DNA from: a virus | IMG/VR virus record: IMGVR_UViG_3300022932_000017 | Span: 1 to 64,000 of that record | Direction: 5' to 3' (one strand) | DNA: 64,000 bases | In this document: positions 1-7,598 of the stretch, one piece after another | Layout: each line of letters begins with the position of its first letter | How positions within the stretch are numbered: position 1 is the first letter of the stretch | Made by a program: the position numbers and the translations under genes | The notes under the pieces: generated by a model | What the model was told of the DNA's origin: nothing | The model's input: the letters and a program-made list of their open reading frames with translations, nothing else | The model's database searches: none

Positions 1-1
1 A

Positions 2-196
2 TGTATCGATAACAAAGAATCCTTCGCCTCCTTTATGCTTGCTAATGGGCTTGTAGATAGGAATCCTTTTGGGGACAATCAGCCTTATGTATCAATTTTC
101 GACACCCACTTAGATTCAGCATGTAACGTAAGACGAACTGAATGGCAAGAAGCCGAATCCAAAGTAAAAAAATATTTAATCTTAATTGTAGAGTAA
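2..196 (+). CDS. Hypothetical protein, 5' end cut by window edge
   Basis: An open frame of 64 codons enters at base 2 and ends with TAA at 194-196; that stop shares its last A with the ATG of the next gene (TAATG). The uninterrupted frame and the coupled stop/start indicate the C-terminal part of a real gene that begins upstream of the window. No recognisable domain; the product ends in residues LILIVE. Confidence 0.55.
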   Translation, partial: CIDNKESFASFMLANGLVDRNPFGDNQPYVSIFDTHLDSACNVRRTEWQEAESKVKKYLILIVE

Positions 197-474
197 TGGA
201 AAAAATTGATTACAGAAAATACACCAAAGGAGATGTATTTTGGATAACCTTCACTAATGCCAATGATACATCATTATTAAGGCAACACGCTTACGTAGAC
301 ACTGATCCTAAAACCACCGACAAAGGGAATATATCTTTATGTAACAGGTATCATGGATGGAACGGGAACGAGGATGCAGATAACGCCTCTGATTTATATA
401 GAGGTGAATTGATGGATAAACATTGCTGCAAAATATGCAGGAAGATTTTTGATAAACTAAAGGAGGCAGAGTAA
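196..474 (+). CDS. Hypothetical early protein, 92 aa
   Basis: A longer frame opens at 142, but the ATG at 196 overlaps the stop of the preceding frame (TAATG), so this start (MEKIDYRKYT) is preferred. The protein ends with a Cys-rich patch (HCCKIC) that could bind a metal, followed by a charged helix. Its stop overlaps the next ATG in the same TAATG way, so it belongs to a translationally coupled early operon. Function unknown. Confidence 0.7.
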   Translation: MEKIDYRKYTKGDVFWITFTNANDTSLLRQHAYVDTDPKTTDKGNISLCNRYHGWNGNEDADNASDLYRGELMDKHCCKICRKIFDKLKEAE

Positions 475-815
475 TGGAAAACGAACCGAAAATAACAGAG
501 GAACAAAGGATGTTAGCTATCATCGAAAATCAAGCGGATATTACAGGTTGGCACATAGGGGGAAATTCTACTATGAAAGCCATGATTTTCGCCTGCATGG
601 AAATATATGCTGATTACCGCCTATCAGCTTTAGAAGCAGCGAACCAGAAGCTAAGAGAAGCGTTGCAAATCATCGCTAACCCGATAAAACACTTACAAGA
701 TGAAGCCAAACACCAACGTTACAATTTAAATGGCGTTAATGCGGTAAAAATAGCTAACAGCGCAGATTATTTGAAAAGCATAGCAGAACAAGCACTAAAA
801 AAGGATAAGCTATGA
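474..815 (+). CDS. Hypothetical early protein, 113 aa
   Basis: Starts on the A of the preceding TAA stop and ends in an ATGA overlap with the next gene. Predicted mostly helical, with a long central helix (about residues 45-70, ALEAANQKLREALQ). No domain recognised. The coupling on both sides supports that it is expressed. Confidence 0.7.
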   Translation: MENEPKITEEQRMLAIIENQADITGWHIGGNSTMKAMIFACMEIYADYRLSALEAANQKLREALQIIANPIKHLQDEAKHQRYNLNGVNAVKIANSADYLKSIAEQALKKDKL

Positions 816-1240
816 AAAAATACATACGCAAGTGGGTGAAGGATGAAAAAAGACTTGTAAAACTATTCTTTCAAAAAGGCTTTATGGATAAGAATTGCCC
901 GCCTATTTCAGAATTATATTGGGAGGAATTCAGGCACGGAAATCGACAACGAAGAAGAAACGGTAAAGTATATGTGTTCTATGACTATTTGCCAGAAATA
1001 CATTACGGTACTTGTGATTATTGGGGCGAATATGATGATCATGCTTTGATCCCCGAAATGATTGAAGGAATTAGATGGGCTAATTTAGTTACTGAGCCAG
1101 ACTATGAACTTAACGGCGGATGGGGCACTTCAAATTTTGACGGTAAAAGCCGAGCATGGTTCATTAAGTATCTTAAAACACTGCCAACAGTTAACCGTTC
1201 ATCTGCAATAAACAGAATACTAAAGAGAACGCACAATTAG
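812..1240 (+). CDS. Hypothetical early protein, 142 aa
   Basis: Coupled by ATGA to the upstream gene. Basic N-terminus (MKKYIRKWVKDEKR) and an aromatic-rich middle. No catalytic motif recognised. Two bases separate its stop from the next ATG. Confidence 0.7.
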   Translation: MKKYIRKWVKDEKRLVKLFFQKGFMDKNCPPISELYWEEFRHGNRQRRRNGKVYVFYDYLPEIHYGTCDYWGEYDDHALIPEMIEGIRWANLVTEPDYELNGGWGTSNFDGKSRAWFIKYLKTLPTVNRSSAINRILKRTHN

Positions 1241-1242
1241 CC

Positions 1243-1626
1243 ATGAAAGACCAAATACAATTTGAAACCAACGGCGTTACCGTGTTGTCGGTGAAAGTGC
1301 CGGAGGGAACAGATTTAAGCTCAATAATTGTTACCGATTGGAATGCTTTGAGTTTTTACACTGGCGTTTCTCCAAATCACTGTACAGAAGAAATTAAATT
1401 ACCAGAAGGTGATTGGTCTATCCATGCAGTTACACCAGAGATCACAGAAGAGCAGGCAAAGCTTTTGGTTGAGTACGATAACGACAAGAGACTATTCAAA
1501 TGCTACGAACTAAAAGGAAACCTCTTTTTGTTTTATTATGCTTTAACCTCAATTTCTGGTCTTCTCCGCTCCCACGGCATAGACCCTAAACAGAAGAATG
1601 TATTATTAATTAACCGGAAGAAATGA
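1243..1626 (+). CDS. Hypothetical early protein, 127 aa
   Basis: Soluble protein with a beta-rich N-terminal half and one hydrophobic helix near residues 95-110 (NLFLFYYALTSISG). No recognised domain. Its TGA stop overlaps the ATG of the next small gene (ATGA). Confidence 0.7.
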   Translation: MKDQIQFETNGVTVLSVKVPEGTDLSSIIVTDWNALSFYTGVSPNHCTEEIKLPEGDWSIHAVTPEITEEQAKLLVEYDNDKRLFKCYELKGNLFLFYYALTSISGLLRSHGIDPKQKNVLLINRKK

Positions 1627-1790
1627 AAACTAAAATAAAAAAAGACTACAAGGTGACCCGAATTGTTGAGGAGTGTTTTTACACTGAAGCCAGTAGCAAA
1701 GAAGAAGCTGAAAAGATTGCAAGAGAAAGCAATGATCCATACATAGCAACAATAAAAAAGGTAAAAGTAGAGGTATACAAAGGCGATTAA
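1623..1790 (+). CDS. Small hypothetical protein, 55 aa
   Basis: A 55-codon frame starting in an ATGA overlap at 1623 and ending TAA at 1790. Lys/Glu rich with a helix EEAEKIARES. The spacing and overlap match its neighbours; function unknown. Confidence 0.6.
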   Translation: MKTKIKKDYKVTRIVEECFYTEASSKEEAEKIARESNDPYIATIKKVKVEVYKGD

Positions 1791-1820
1791 CCCCCATCCT
1801 ATAAACGATTTAAAACAAGA

Positions 1821-2021
1821 TTGAAAAATATGACTATCAAAGAATTAAAAGCAAAAATTAAAGACCTGCCGGATAACATGGATGTTATGATTGTGAAGTC
1901 TAACGACGAGTTTAAGTACTCATTGTGTGAAACGGCTAATACAGAAGAAGTCAACTTTGGAGAAGAACACGGCGTAGTGATGGCTACTGATGCATGCTTA
2001 GTTATTTCAGATGAAATTTAA
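1821..2021 (+). CDS. Small hypothetical protein, 66 aa
   Basis: Contains TIKELKAKIKDLPDNMDVMI, a pattern I recognise from small Bacteroidetes phage and prophage proteins of unknown function in which a short helix is followed by DLPDdm and a hydrophobic strand. The start could equally be the ATG at 1830 (MTIKEL). Confidence 0.65.
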   Translation: MKNMTIKELKAKIKDLPDNMDVMIVKSNDEFKYSLCETANTEEVNFGEEHGVVMATDACLVISDEI

Positions 2022-2031
2022 ACATTAAGTC

Positions 2032-2226
2032 ATGAAAATCACAGAAATTTTGACAGAAAATAACTACGAACAGTTTATGTATCTTGTTGATACAGGATAT
2101 AAGTTCCAAATAAGGAATCACGATCAAATAAGCTCCACTATGGATAAATCTGAATGGATTCAGATATATGGTGGCTATACTGTTCAAGAAGTCATTGACA
2201 GCCTAAATGAAGAAAGTAAATATTAA
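2032..2226 (+). CDS. Small hypothetical protein, 64 aa
   Basis: Short acidic soluble frame following the previous gene by 10 bases. No motif recognised. Supported by its place in the gapless early gene run. Confidence 0.55.
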   Translation: MKITEILTENNYEQFMYLVDTGYKFQIRNHDQISSTMDKSEWIQIYGGYTVQEVIDSLNEESKY

Positions 2227-2237
2227 TCACAAATAAT

Positions 2238-2573
2238 ATGGAAGTAGACGAAGAACTTTTCAACAGAGTTGTTGGAGCATTAATATGCTTATCTATAACA
2301 GAACAATATACAGGCTATTTAGCAGAGGTATATAAGGAACGTAAGTCAAACTATATGGTAAACAAAATAACTGCCGTAGAGAAGAGCTGTAGCGCCTTAA
2401 TGAAGACTTTAAACTTTCATTTGGATACAACCATTCCAGAAGTAAAAGCTTTGGTAGAATTTAAAATGGACTTGATATACGAGAGTACAACCCTGTCTTA
2501 TGAAGACCAACATAAAGTATTAAATTTTGTAAACGAACTTAAAAAAGGAGAATTATGCACCCTAGCTCATTAA
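2238..2573 (+). CDS. Hypothetical protein, 111 aa
   Basis: All-helical in appearance, no known domain. Its 3' end overlaps the DnaA-like gene by 19 bases, suggesting coupled translation with it. Confidence 0.65.
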   Translation: MEVDEELFNRVVGALICLSITEQYTGYLAEVYKERKSNYMVNKITAVEKSCSALMKTLNFHLDTTIPEVKALVEFKMDLIYESTTLSYEDQHKVLNFVNELKKGELCTLAH

Positions 2574-2923
2574 ACGTATTTCCAAGTACATTCATTGGAT
2601 TACCTAAATCAGATCAAAAGAAAATCAAAAAGAACATTGAGGATTATACTGCCGAAGAGATTGCCTCTATTGTATGTGAATCATTGAATATCCCTTTAGA
2701 ACTTATTTATACCCCCACACGCAAAAGGGAGGTGTCAGAGGCACGAACTATTGTTATTGGACTCATACTACGGAATAACCCTACTTATGGCTTAAAACGT
2801 CTAGGAAAGGTATTTGGCCGTGACCATTCAACAATCATCTATCAAAAAGACCTATTTGAGGACTTGTACGAGAAAAACAAGCTATTTACAGACAAGGTTG
2901 AACGGGTATTAATAGATTTATAA
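2555..2923 (+). CDS. DnaA domain IV-like DNA-binding protein
   Basis: A 122-residue protein whose residues 35-120 match DnaA domain IV: EEIASIVCESLNIPLELIY, then SEARTIVIGLILR, then the signature-type helix GRDHSTIIYQK. In bacterial DnaA this helix-turn-helix reads the DnaA box. The AAA+ ATPase, domain I and domain II are all absent, so it cannot act as a complete initiator. It could recruit or compete with host DnaA at origins, or act as a regulator. It sits two genes upstream of dUTPase in the early operon. A sequence resembling a DnaA box (TTATCCATC) lies at 54302-54310 in the control region. Family assignment strong, role inferred. Confidence 0.88.
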   Translation: MHPSSLNVFPSTFIGLPKSDQKKIKKNIEDYTAEEIASIVCESLNIPLELIYTPTRKREVSEARTIVIGLILRNNPTYGLKRLGKVFGRDHSTIIYQKDLFEDLYEKNKLFTDKVERVLIDL

Positions 2924-3093
2924 TGAAATTAGAAGATTTAACTATCGCTGACTTAAAGGCAATCCTTGATGAAGCACAGAGCATGAGCGTTCAGATTGAG
3001 AACGAAGGAAGATTAGGAGATTTTGAATATTGGTTTGACTTAGTAAACCGTACAGAGGAAGTATTACATTTAAAAATAAAACAACTTATATAA
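2923..3093 (+). CDS. Small hypothetical protein, 56 aa
   Basis: Begins on the last base of the DnaA-like gene's TAA and ends on the first base of the dUTPase ATG, so it is joined to both by TAATG overlaps. Acidic, helical (LEDLTIADLKAILDEA). Function unknown. Confidence 0.65.
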   Translation: MKLEDLTIADLKAILDEAQSMSVQIENEGRLGDFEYWFDLVNRTEEVLHLKIKQLI

Positions 3094-3533
3094 TGCAGGT
3101 AAAAATTAAAAAGCTAGTGTCGGAAGCAGTGATTCCGCATTATTCTAAAAAAGGCGATGTTGGACTGGACATTACAGCCACATCAAAAACATTAGATGAA
3201 TATGGCAACATAGTATATGGAACAGGACTCGCTTTTGAAATTCCTGACGAACATTTTATGATGTTGGTTCCCCGTAGTAGTAATTTTAAAACAGACCTAT
3301 TGCTAACAAATCACTGCGGAATAGTTGACAGTGGGTATAGGGGCGAGGTAATGTTTAAATATGCTGATTACCGTAAACATGGAGAAAGTTGGAACCCTAC
3401 AGAGGAATACGAAATTGGAGACCGTATAGGGCAGGCAATTATACTTCCTTATCCAACTATCACCTTCGTAGAAGTAGACGAGCTAAGCGACTCTGAAAGG
3501 GGTGCCGGAGGATATGGCAGCACAGGTAAATGA
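3093..3533 (+). CDS. dut: dUTP diphosphatase (dUTPase)
   Basis: Hydrolyses dUTP to dUMP and pyrophosphate, limiting uracil in phage DNA and feeding dTMP synthesis. All five motifs of trimeric dUTPases are visible in order: GDVGLDITA (residues 21-29), PRSS (about 71-74), GIVDSGYRGEV with the catalytic Asp (about 87-97), GDRIGQAII (about 119-127) and the C-terminal ERGAGGYGSTGK that closes over the active site. The length of 146 residues is normal for the family. Coupled by TAATG upstream and ATGA downstream. Confidence 0.96.
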   Translation: MQVKIKKLVSEAVIPHYSKKGDVGLDITATSKTLDEYGNIVYGTGLAFEIPDEHFMMLVPRSSNFKTDLLLTNHCGIVDSGYRGEVMFKYADYRKHGESWNPTEEYEIGDRIGQAIILPYPTITFVEVDELSDSERGAGGYGSTGK

Positions 3534-3730
3534 GAACCTACTTTAACGAGTCAGGAATAGAGATAACAGAAAGAAGTTACACAGAATATAAAAAGAAAAG
3601 ACAAATGGAACTTACCTACACAAGATGCTCATGCTGCGGACAGATGAACGACTGCATGGCTGTATTAAATGGCTTTCTATGCCAAGAATGTTATGATGAA
3701 AACGTAGAAGACGAAGATGATGAAGATTAA
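3530..3730 (+). CDS. Small zinc-ribbon-like protein, 66 aa
   Basis: Begins in an ATGA overlap with dut. It carries CSCCGQ (about residues 33-38) and later CQEC (about 52-55), two CxxC-type pairs that suggest one zinc site, followed by a highly acidic tail (EDEDDED). Function unknown. Confidence 0.65.
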   Translation: MRTYFNESGIEITERSYTEYKKKRQMELTYTRCSCCGQMNDCMAVLNGFLCQECYDENVEDEDDED

Positions 3731-3869
3731 CGAAGTTGAACTCAAAGAACAAATAGAGGAAATAATCAGTCAAGGCGCTATGTACTGCGAAGAGATAGAT
3801 ATTACCACCCAAAAGGTAATGAATGCGTTAGAGCCTCTTATTTTAGCTGTAAAAGAACTTAAATCATGA
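3717..3869 (+). CDS. Small hypothetical protein, 50 aa
   Basis: Overlaps the 3' end of the zinc-ribbon gene and ends in an ATGA overlap with the next gene. Two adjacent Met codons (3717 and 3720) are possible starts. Helical, no motif recognised. Confidence 0.55.
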   Translation: MMKINEVELKEQIEEIISQGAMYCEEIDITTQKVMNALEPLILAVKELKS

Positions 3870-4141
3870 AGAAGATAAATTTAAACTGTCAGGGCTGTAA
3901 CACTGTTCATGCCCTAGACAAAACACCTGAAATTCCCGCACATATATTTTTTATGAAATGTAATTGGTGTCCTAATTGCGAGGATACAGCACAAGGTTAT
4001 TATGAAGAATGGTGGGACGAAGATGATAACGAAGCTAAAGTAAAAACAGTTGAACCAGACCCCGTAAATCAACTATGTATGCCGTTTATTATTGACGAGA
4101 TGGGAGTTGTACTTAAAGAGAGTGTAAATGAAGGACAATAG
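3866..4141 (+). CDS. Zinc-ribbon-like hypothetical protein, 91 aa
   Basis: CQGC near residue 8 and CNWCPNC near residue 32 give a four- or five-Cys metal site. The rest is acidic. Coupled at both ends to small genes. No named family recognised. Confidence 0.65.
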   Translation: MKKINLNCQGCNTVHALDKTPEIPAHIFFMKCNWCPNCEDTAQGYYEEWWDEDDNEAKVKTVEPDPVNQLCMPFIIDEMGVVLKESVNEGQ

Positions 4142-4430
4142 CATTTTAGACGTTTACGAAACCGTTAGATTAATCGGCATTAACAAGCCAGACTATGACC
4201 CCGATAAGAGACCTTTTCTAGATGCCGTTTATCTCTTCGCTAATGGACTTAAATACTGTCCGGCAGTAAATAGTGCTGTAATCATTAGACGCTTAGAGAG
4301 AGAGATTAAAGAGGCTAAATTGTATAACGACGATTTAAAGGAAGATATGAAGGTGTTAAGGGGGAGAATAGCTAAATTTAAAAAACAACAAAATGAACAT
4401 ATTCAATTTATTCAGAAAGAAAAAGCCTAA
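4128..4430 (+). CDS. Hypothetical protein with C-terminal coiled coil, 100 aa
   Basis: Starts 14 bases before the end of the previous gene. Residues 52-90 are a strongly charged helix (RRLEREIKEAKLYNDDL) likely to form a coiled coil. Its 3' end overlaps the last small gene of the arm. Function unknown. Confidence 0.65.
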   Translation: MKDNSILDVYETVRLIGINKPDYDPDKRPFLDAVYLFANGLKYCPAVNSAVIIRRLEREIKEAKLYNDDLKEDMKVLRGRIAKFKKQQNEHIQFIQKEKA

Positions 4431-4548
4431 AGAGGAACCAAAACCAAGGAAGCCTTTTTACCCAAACAATGCAAATAGGTATAGAGATAATCCTTATCCA
4501 CAATTAAGCGACAGTGGGAGTTCAGATTGCGGAAGCAGTTGTGATTAA
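4393..4548 (+). CDS. Small Lys/Pro-rich, Ser/Cys-tailed protein, 51 aa
   Basis: MNIFNLFRKKKPKEEP followed by a tail SGSSDCGSSCD. I recognise this style of small protein from Bacteroidetes phages, with an amphipathic basic N-terminus and a Ser/Cys-rich end, but no function is known to me. It is the last plus-strand gene before the convergent terminator. Confidence 0.6.
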   Translation: MNIFNLFRKKKPKEEPKPRKPFYPNNANRYRDNPYPQLSDSGSSDCGSSCD

Positions 4549-4555
4549 GCAAAAA

Positions 4556-4583
4556 AGCCCTGCTAGATTACTCCGGCAGGGCT
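4556..4583 (-). terminator. Rho-independent terminator of the late (minus) arm
   Basis: Stem AGCCCTGC / GCAGGGCT with a 12-base loop. Read on the minus strand it is followed by TTTTTT. It lies between the convergent early and late arms and closes the lysis operon; it may also slow plus-strand transcription. Confidence 0.85.
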
Positions 4584-4602
4584 ACATATTAGAAAAACAA
4601 TC

Positions 4603-5250
4603 TTACAAAAACGGAATCTTAATCCCGAACTTCAATATCAAATATACTATAATCAATCCACCTAATCCTAGAAGCCAATATAAGCGTGTCTGCGCTATTT
4701 CCTTCCACTTATCCCTATCAACCTTCATCTCGTTATAATCTTTCGTTACATAGGCTAATTTTAGCTCTAAACTCTTCACCTTAGCGGTATTCTCTCTGTA
4801 TACAGTATTAGTCACATACAACGTATCCGGTTCACATGGCTTATATGCCTTTCTTAAAGCATCTACCTGCACCTTTAACCTACCTATTTCACCTCTATAC
4901 TTCTTTCCTATCTCACTAGTATCTGCAATAGACCTGTTTTCAACCTCTTTTAAATCCTCTGATAGACTATCTATCTTTGAGGTGTAGTTTTGGTTGTTTG
5001 CAGGAAGATATTGGATTACAGGCTTTCCTATACTGTCTTTTGGAGGATAGACTTTAGCGCAAAAGTTTGCAAAGCTATCAGGATGCTCATAAGCAACTGC
5101 TTGTGCTTTCCTAATCTTACGCTCAACCGAACAACTTCCCATCATTGCAATCAAAATAATCAATAACAATATCACTCCATAGCCTAAGAACAAAGTCCAT
5201 ATTGGATTCCTGTGTTTAGGCTCTTCATCTTCTGTGTGATTAAATACCAT
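4603..5250 (-). CDS. Candidate unimolecular spanin (membrane/coiled-coil protein)
   Basis: Residues 17-39 form a hydrophobic helix ending MMGSC, which resembles a lipobox with Cys at +1. The middle (about 85-185) is charged and coiled-coil like, and residues 190-213 (YWLLGLGGLIIVYLILKFG) form a C-terminal transmembrane segment. An outer-membrane lipid anchor plus an inner-membrane C-terminal helix in one chain is the layout of unimolecular spanins, which fuse the two membranes at the end of lysis. It overlaps the holin gene by 11 bases and is last in the lysis operon. The alternative is an inner-membrane protein with two helices; the 20-residue leader before the helix is long for a lipoprotein. 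Confidence 0.55.
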   Translation of the reverse strand: MVFNHTEDEEPKHRNPIWTLFLGYGVILLLIILIAMMGSCSVERKIRKAQAVAYEHPDSFANFCAKVYPPKDSIGKPVIQYLPANNQNYTSKIDSLSEDLKEVENRSIADTSEIGKKYRGEIGRLKVQVDALRKAYKPCEPDTLYVTNTVYRENTAKVKSLELKLAYVTKDYNEMKVDRDKWKEIAQTRLYWLLGLGGLIIVYLILKFGIKIPFL

Positions 5251-5530
5251 TGTCTGTTGATTTAGTTACATTAATATCTCCTGTAGTAGTAGTAGCTGTT
5301 GGTGTGCTCATACTAGCATTTATTGTATCATCTTTCTTAGCCGCTCCTGAACTATATCCGAAGTAATACCCCGTAGCTACACCAAATCCACTCGCTACAG
5401 CTATTAAAACCTGTGATACCGCATTACTATCCGTTTGGTATTTAAAAAGTATTATAATGAATATTGTGTATGTCATAGCGACTATTAAAAGTGCTAAGAT
5501 TGATTTTATGTTGTCTGTTATCTGTTTCAT
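5240..5530 (-). CDS. Holin (two transmembrane helices)
   Basis: 96 residues: a first membrane helix at about 10-29 (ILALLIVAMTYTIFIIILF), a second at about 38-60 (VSQVLIAVASGFGVATGYYFG), then a Thr/Ser-rich soluble tail. The size, topology and position directly downstream of the endolysin fit a class II holin, which triggers lysis by permeabilising the inner membrane. Assignment is by topology and context, not by a family motif. Confidence 0.7.
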   Translation of the reverse strand: MKQITDNIKSILALLIVAMTYTIFIIILFKYQTDSNAVSQVLIAVASGFGVATGYYFGYSSGAAKKDDTINASMSTPTATTTTGDINVTKSTDNGI

Positions 5531-5533
5531 GGT

Positions 5534-5953
5534 TTATTTTTTAAGTTCAAAATGTGGATAATCCTTGAATGTTTTCCATCCACCGCCCCAATCTACTTTA
5601 ATTCCCATACACTTTGCAGTAGCCAAAATATGAGCAGAGATGATTCTAAGGTTAGTTACATCGTTATACTGAACCTTACCATTTACATACGGATACAAAT
5701 CTACCGCCCAACCATATCCATCACTTTTTATTTGATGATTAGACTTGTTTTTAACCCCGTCAGCATTAGTCACTATCTCTCCGGCAGTAGTACGACCTTT
5801 AGCATATAATGATTGTTGATATGCCGTTGTACGAGTGCCCTGATCAATAGTGAAATCTACAGGAGTATCTATGATTGCTTTTTTAAGTACTTTGACTAGG
5901 TCAGGATGTACACCCTCTAATTTAGCTAAACTTGCTTTCCCAAATGCTGCCAT
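5534..5953 (-). CDS. Endolysin, M15 (VanY-type) L,D-peptidase
   Basis: A 139-residue peptidase of the M15 family, which cuts L-alanyl-D-glutamate or related bonds in peptidoglycan. Zinc ligands are visible: His73 in SNHQ, Asp85 in AVDLYP and His134 in DYPHFEL. Residues 35-45 (DQGTRTTAYQQ) match the family's substrate-side motif. There is no signal peptide, so release depends on the holin gene 4 bases downstream. It is single-domain, as usual for endolysins of Gram-negative hosts. Confidence 0.9.
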   Translation of the reverse strand: MAAFGKASLAKLEGVHPDLVKVLKKAIIDTPVDFTIDQGTRTTAYQQSLYAKGRTTAGEIVTNADGVKNKSNHQIKSDGYGWAVDLYPYVNGKVQYNDVTNLRIISAHILATAKCMGIKVDWGGGWKTFKDYPHFELKK

Positions 5954-5965
5954 GATGTTATTTAT

Positions 5966-6595
5966 TTAAATTAAACTTTCTAATTTTTGTCCTTTTTCTC
6001 TTATTTTTCTATGAAATGTTCTATATGACATACTGCCATTTTCACCAATACATTCATCAAACCATTTGTGTAATGATTGAGTTTTACCATTATAAGTTAG
6101 ATATACATTTGTAGTCATGTTATTCATCTGCTCCTTTGCATACGACCACCTGCAATTTGAAGGTTCATAGTCTCCGTTAACATCTATTCGATCTATGGAT
6201 GTTAAATTGTCGGGTCGTCTCCCCATATCTTTAAGAAAATTATCATAATTATCTAACCACCTGCTGCACACTTTTATTCCTCTCGCTCCATATCGATAAT
6301 ATTTATTACTATTTACATTATAACATCTATTTTTCATTGCAACCCAAGCCCTAAATTCTATAGTCTTGCAATCCCCATGTTTTGTTATAGATTTAAGTAA
6401 AGCATCTGCACGAGTACATCCGCAACTAAATGTATTTTTAATACCGCTCGCCTGTACCTCTATTGTATTCCCACACTCACATAAACAATTCCAATATGAT
6501 ACTTTTCTTTTTGAAACACTTCTAATTCTAGTCGGCGCTTTACTTATAACCGTCAGCTTCCCTGATACTAACCCTATCCTATTAATTTCTCTCAT
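5966..6595 (-). CDS. HNH-type homing endonuclease (paralogue 1)
   Basis: N-terminal module GKLTVI with a Cys pair (CLCECG) and CGC, a probable zinc site, then the HNH-like core SIDRIDVNGDYEPSNCRW, and a C-terminal helical region resembling the DNA-binding repeats of phage HNH proteins. Very similar in order and motifs to the product of 8077-8775. It lies between a 21-codon remnant of another gene and the endolysin, so it looks like a mobile insertion into the lysis operon. Confidence 0.82.
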   Translation of the reverse strand: MREINRIGLVSGKLTVISKAPTRIRSVSKRKVSYWNCLCECGNTIEVQASGIKNTFSCGCTRADALLKSITKHGDCKTIEFRAWVAMKNRCYNVNSNKYYRYGARGIKVCSRWLDNYDNFLKDMGRRPDNLTSIDRIDVNGDYEPSNCRWSYAKEQMNNMTTNVYLTYNGKTQSLHKWFDECIGENGSMSYRTFHRKIREKGQKLESLI

Positions 6596-6600
6596 AATAT

Positions 6601-6666
6601 TTAGCTTGGTCTATACGTGACTTGCTTGCCGTCATTACCGTATAGAAAATGATTTATAACCTTCAT
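6601..6666 (-). pseudogene. Remnant N-terminus, probably of a lost amidase endolysin
   Basis: A 21-codon frame, MKVINHFLYGNDGKQVTYRP..., stops just before the HNH gene. From memory of the family, this resembles the first residues of Bacteroidetes phage N-acetylmuramoyl-L-alanine amidases (M-x-INH-L-x-DG-x-QV). It sits exactly where a lysin should start, behind a promoter-like box. Inference: the amidase was replaced or truncated when the HNH gene arrived. It could instead be a real leader peptide. Confidence 0.4.
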
Positions 6667-6683
6667 AATATCTTTTGTTTATT

Positions 6684-6691
6684 CAAAGGTA
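6684..6691 (-). promoter_or_regulatory. Putative -7 box TACCTTTG for the lysis operon
   Basis: Read on the minus strand this is TACCTTTG, matching the Bacteroidetes -7 consensus TAnnTTTG, 17 bases upstream of the remnant frame. No good TTTG -33 element at the usual distance. Confidence 0.5.
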
Positions 6692-6722
6692 ATGACTATC
6701 AATCAATTTGCCTAGAAACAAA

Positions 6723-6751
6723 AAAGGATGCACCATCCGGCAACATCCTTT
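6723..6751 (-). terminator. Rho-independent terminator after the membrane-protein trio
   Basis: Stem AAAGGATG / CATCCTTT with a 13-base loop; on the minus strand the stem runs into TTTTTTG. It lies 30 bases beyond the stop of the gene at 6781. Confidence 0.75.
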
Positions 6752-6780
6752 ACTAAACTAAACGCTCTCACACGTATCTT

Positions 6781-7146
6781 TTATTCCTTTATATCGCTTA
6801 TTTTCTTAAATAACCACCTGTATGTATTGTATATAGCGAGCCATAAGGCAATATTAATAAAAAGTGATGCTTCTGGTCGTACAAACATTTTATTCTGTCT
6901 GAACGGCTCTATTAGAAGCAATATGGTAGGACACAATGACATTATCAATAAAATACACCAATGATATTCTTTATGCTCTCTAAGCCAATCTCTATAGCAT
7001 CTGTTACGCCTAAACCACGCATTAACAGTAATGTGATAAATGCCGTAACCATTAAATCTAACTTGAGAAACAAACCTTGTTGCCAAGTACACTAGCCCTA
7101 TCATTAGGCATATTAATACAAATCCTGAAAACTGCGCTAAACTCAT
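6781..7146 (-). CDS. Membrane protein, three predicted helices, 121 aa
   Basis: Hydrophobic segments at about 6-26, 61-82 and 95-113; Arg-rich loop between the first two (WFRRNRCYRDWLREHKEYH). Last of three membrane-protein genes joined by ATGA overlaps. No family recognised. A place between the lysis and tail genes might suggest lysis timing or superinfection exclusion, but nothing in the sequence decides this. Confidence 0.7.
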   Translation of the reverse strand: MSLAQFSGFVLICLMIGLVYLATRFVSQVRFNGYGIYHITVNAWFRRNRCYRDWLREHKEYHWCILLIMSLCPTILLLIEPFRQNKMFVRPEASLFINIALWLAIYNTYRWLFKKISDIKE

Positions 7147-7598
7147 AAAATATCCTCCGATTTAGGTTCCGGTGCCGTGGGTGGTGTCTGATTCACCGGA
7201 GCACTTTCAACCGCAATTAACTTGCCTAACTTTATTCTTAACCAAGATTTAAAGCCCACCTGAAATACTTCTTCAAATTGACTAACCATAAACACAGCAA
7301 AAAGTGAGTTAATAAATAGATATATCTCAAATCCTCGTGTGTAATTTAAAAATGTATTCCAAACTAGAATCATAAAAAAACTCCAAGATATAGTGTATAT
7401 AGATTGGTACAATAAAGCAGACCATGTAAGTTTATGCTTCTTATGCTCCATACCTAACCTTAAAACAAACGCTAAAGCAATACATAAAGAGTACCATGCC
7501 CACACCATAGGGTCTACATGAGCCGCCAATGGTAAAGCAATAACATTAAGTATGACAAATTCTCCGGTGGCTGTGACTATTTTCATTACTACATTCAT
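7143..7598 (-). CDS. Membrane protein, four predicted helices, 151 aa
   Basis: Hydrophobic segments at about 13-27, 31-50, 60-80 and 92-108, then a Pro-rich soluble tail (PPTAPEPKSEDIL). It overlaps both neighbours by 4 bases. The first residues (VMKIVTATGEFVILN) and topology vaguely recall holin-like proteins, but the assignment is weak. Confidence 0.68.
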   Translation of the reverse strand: MNVVMKIVTATGEFVILNVIALPLAAHVDPMVWAWYSLCIALAFVLRLGMEHKKHKLTWSALLYQSIYTISWSFFMILVWNTFLNYTRGFEIYLFINSLFAVFMVSQFEEVFQVGFKSWLRIKLGKLIAVESAPVNQTPPTAPEPKSEDIL

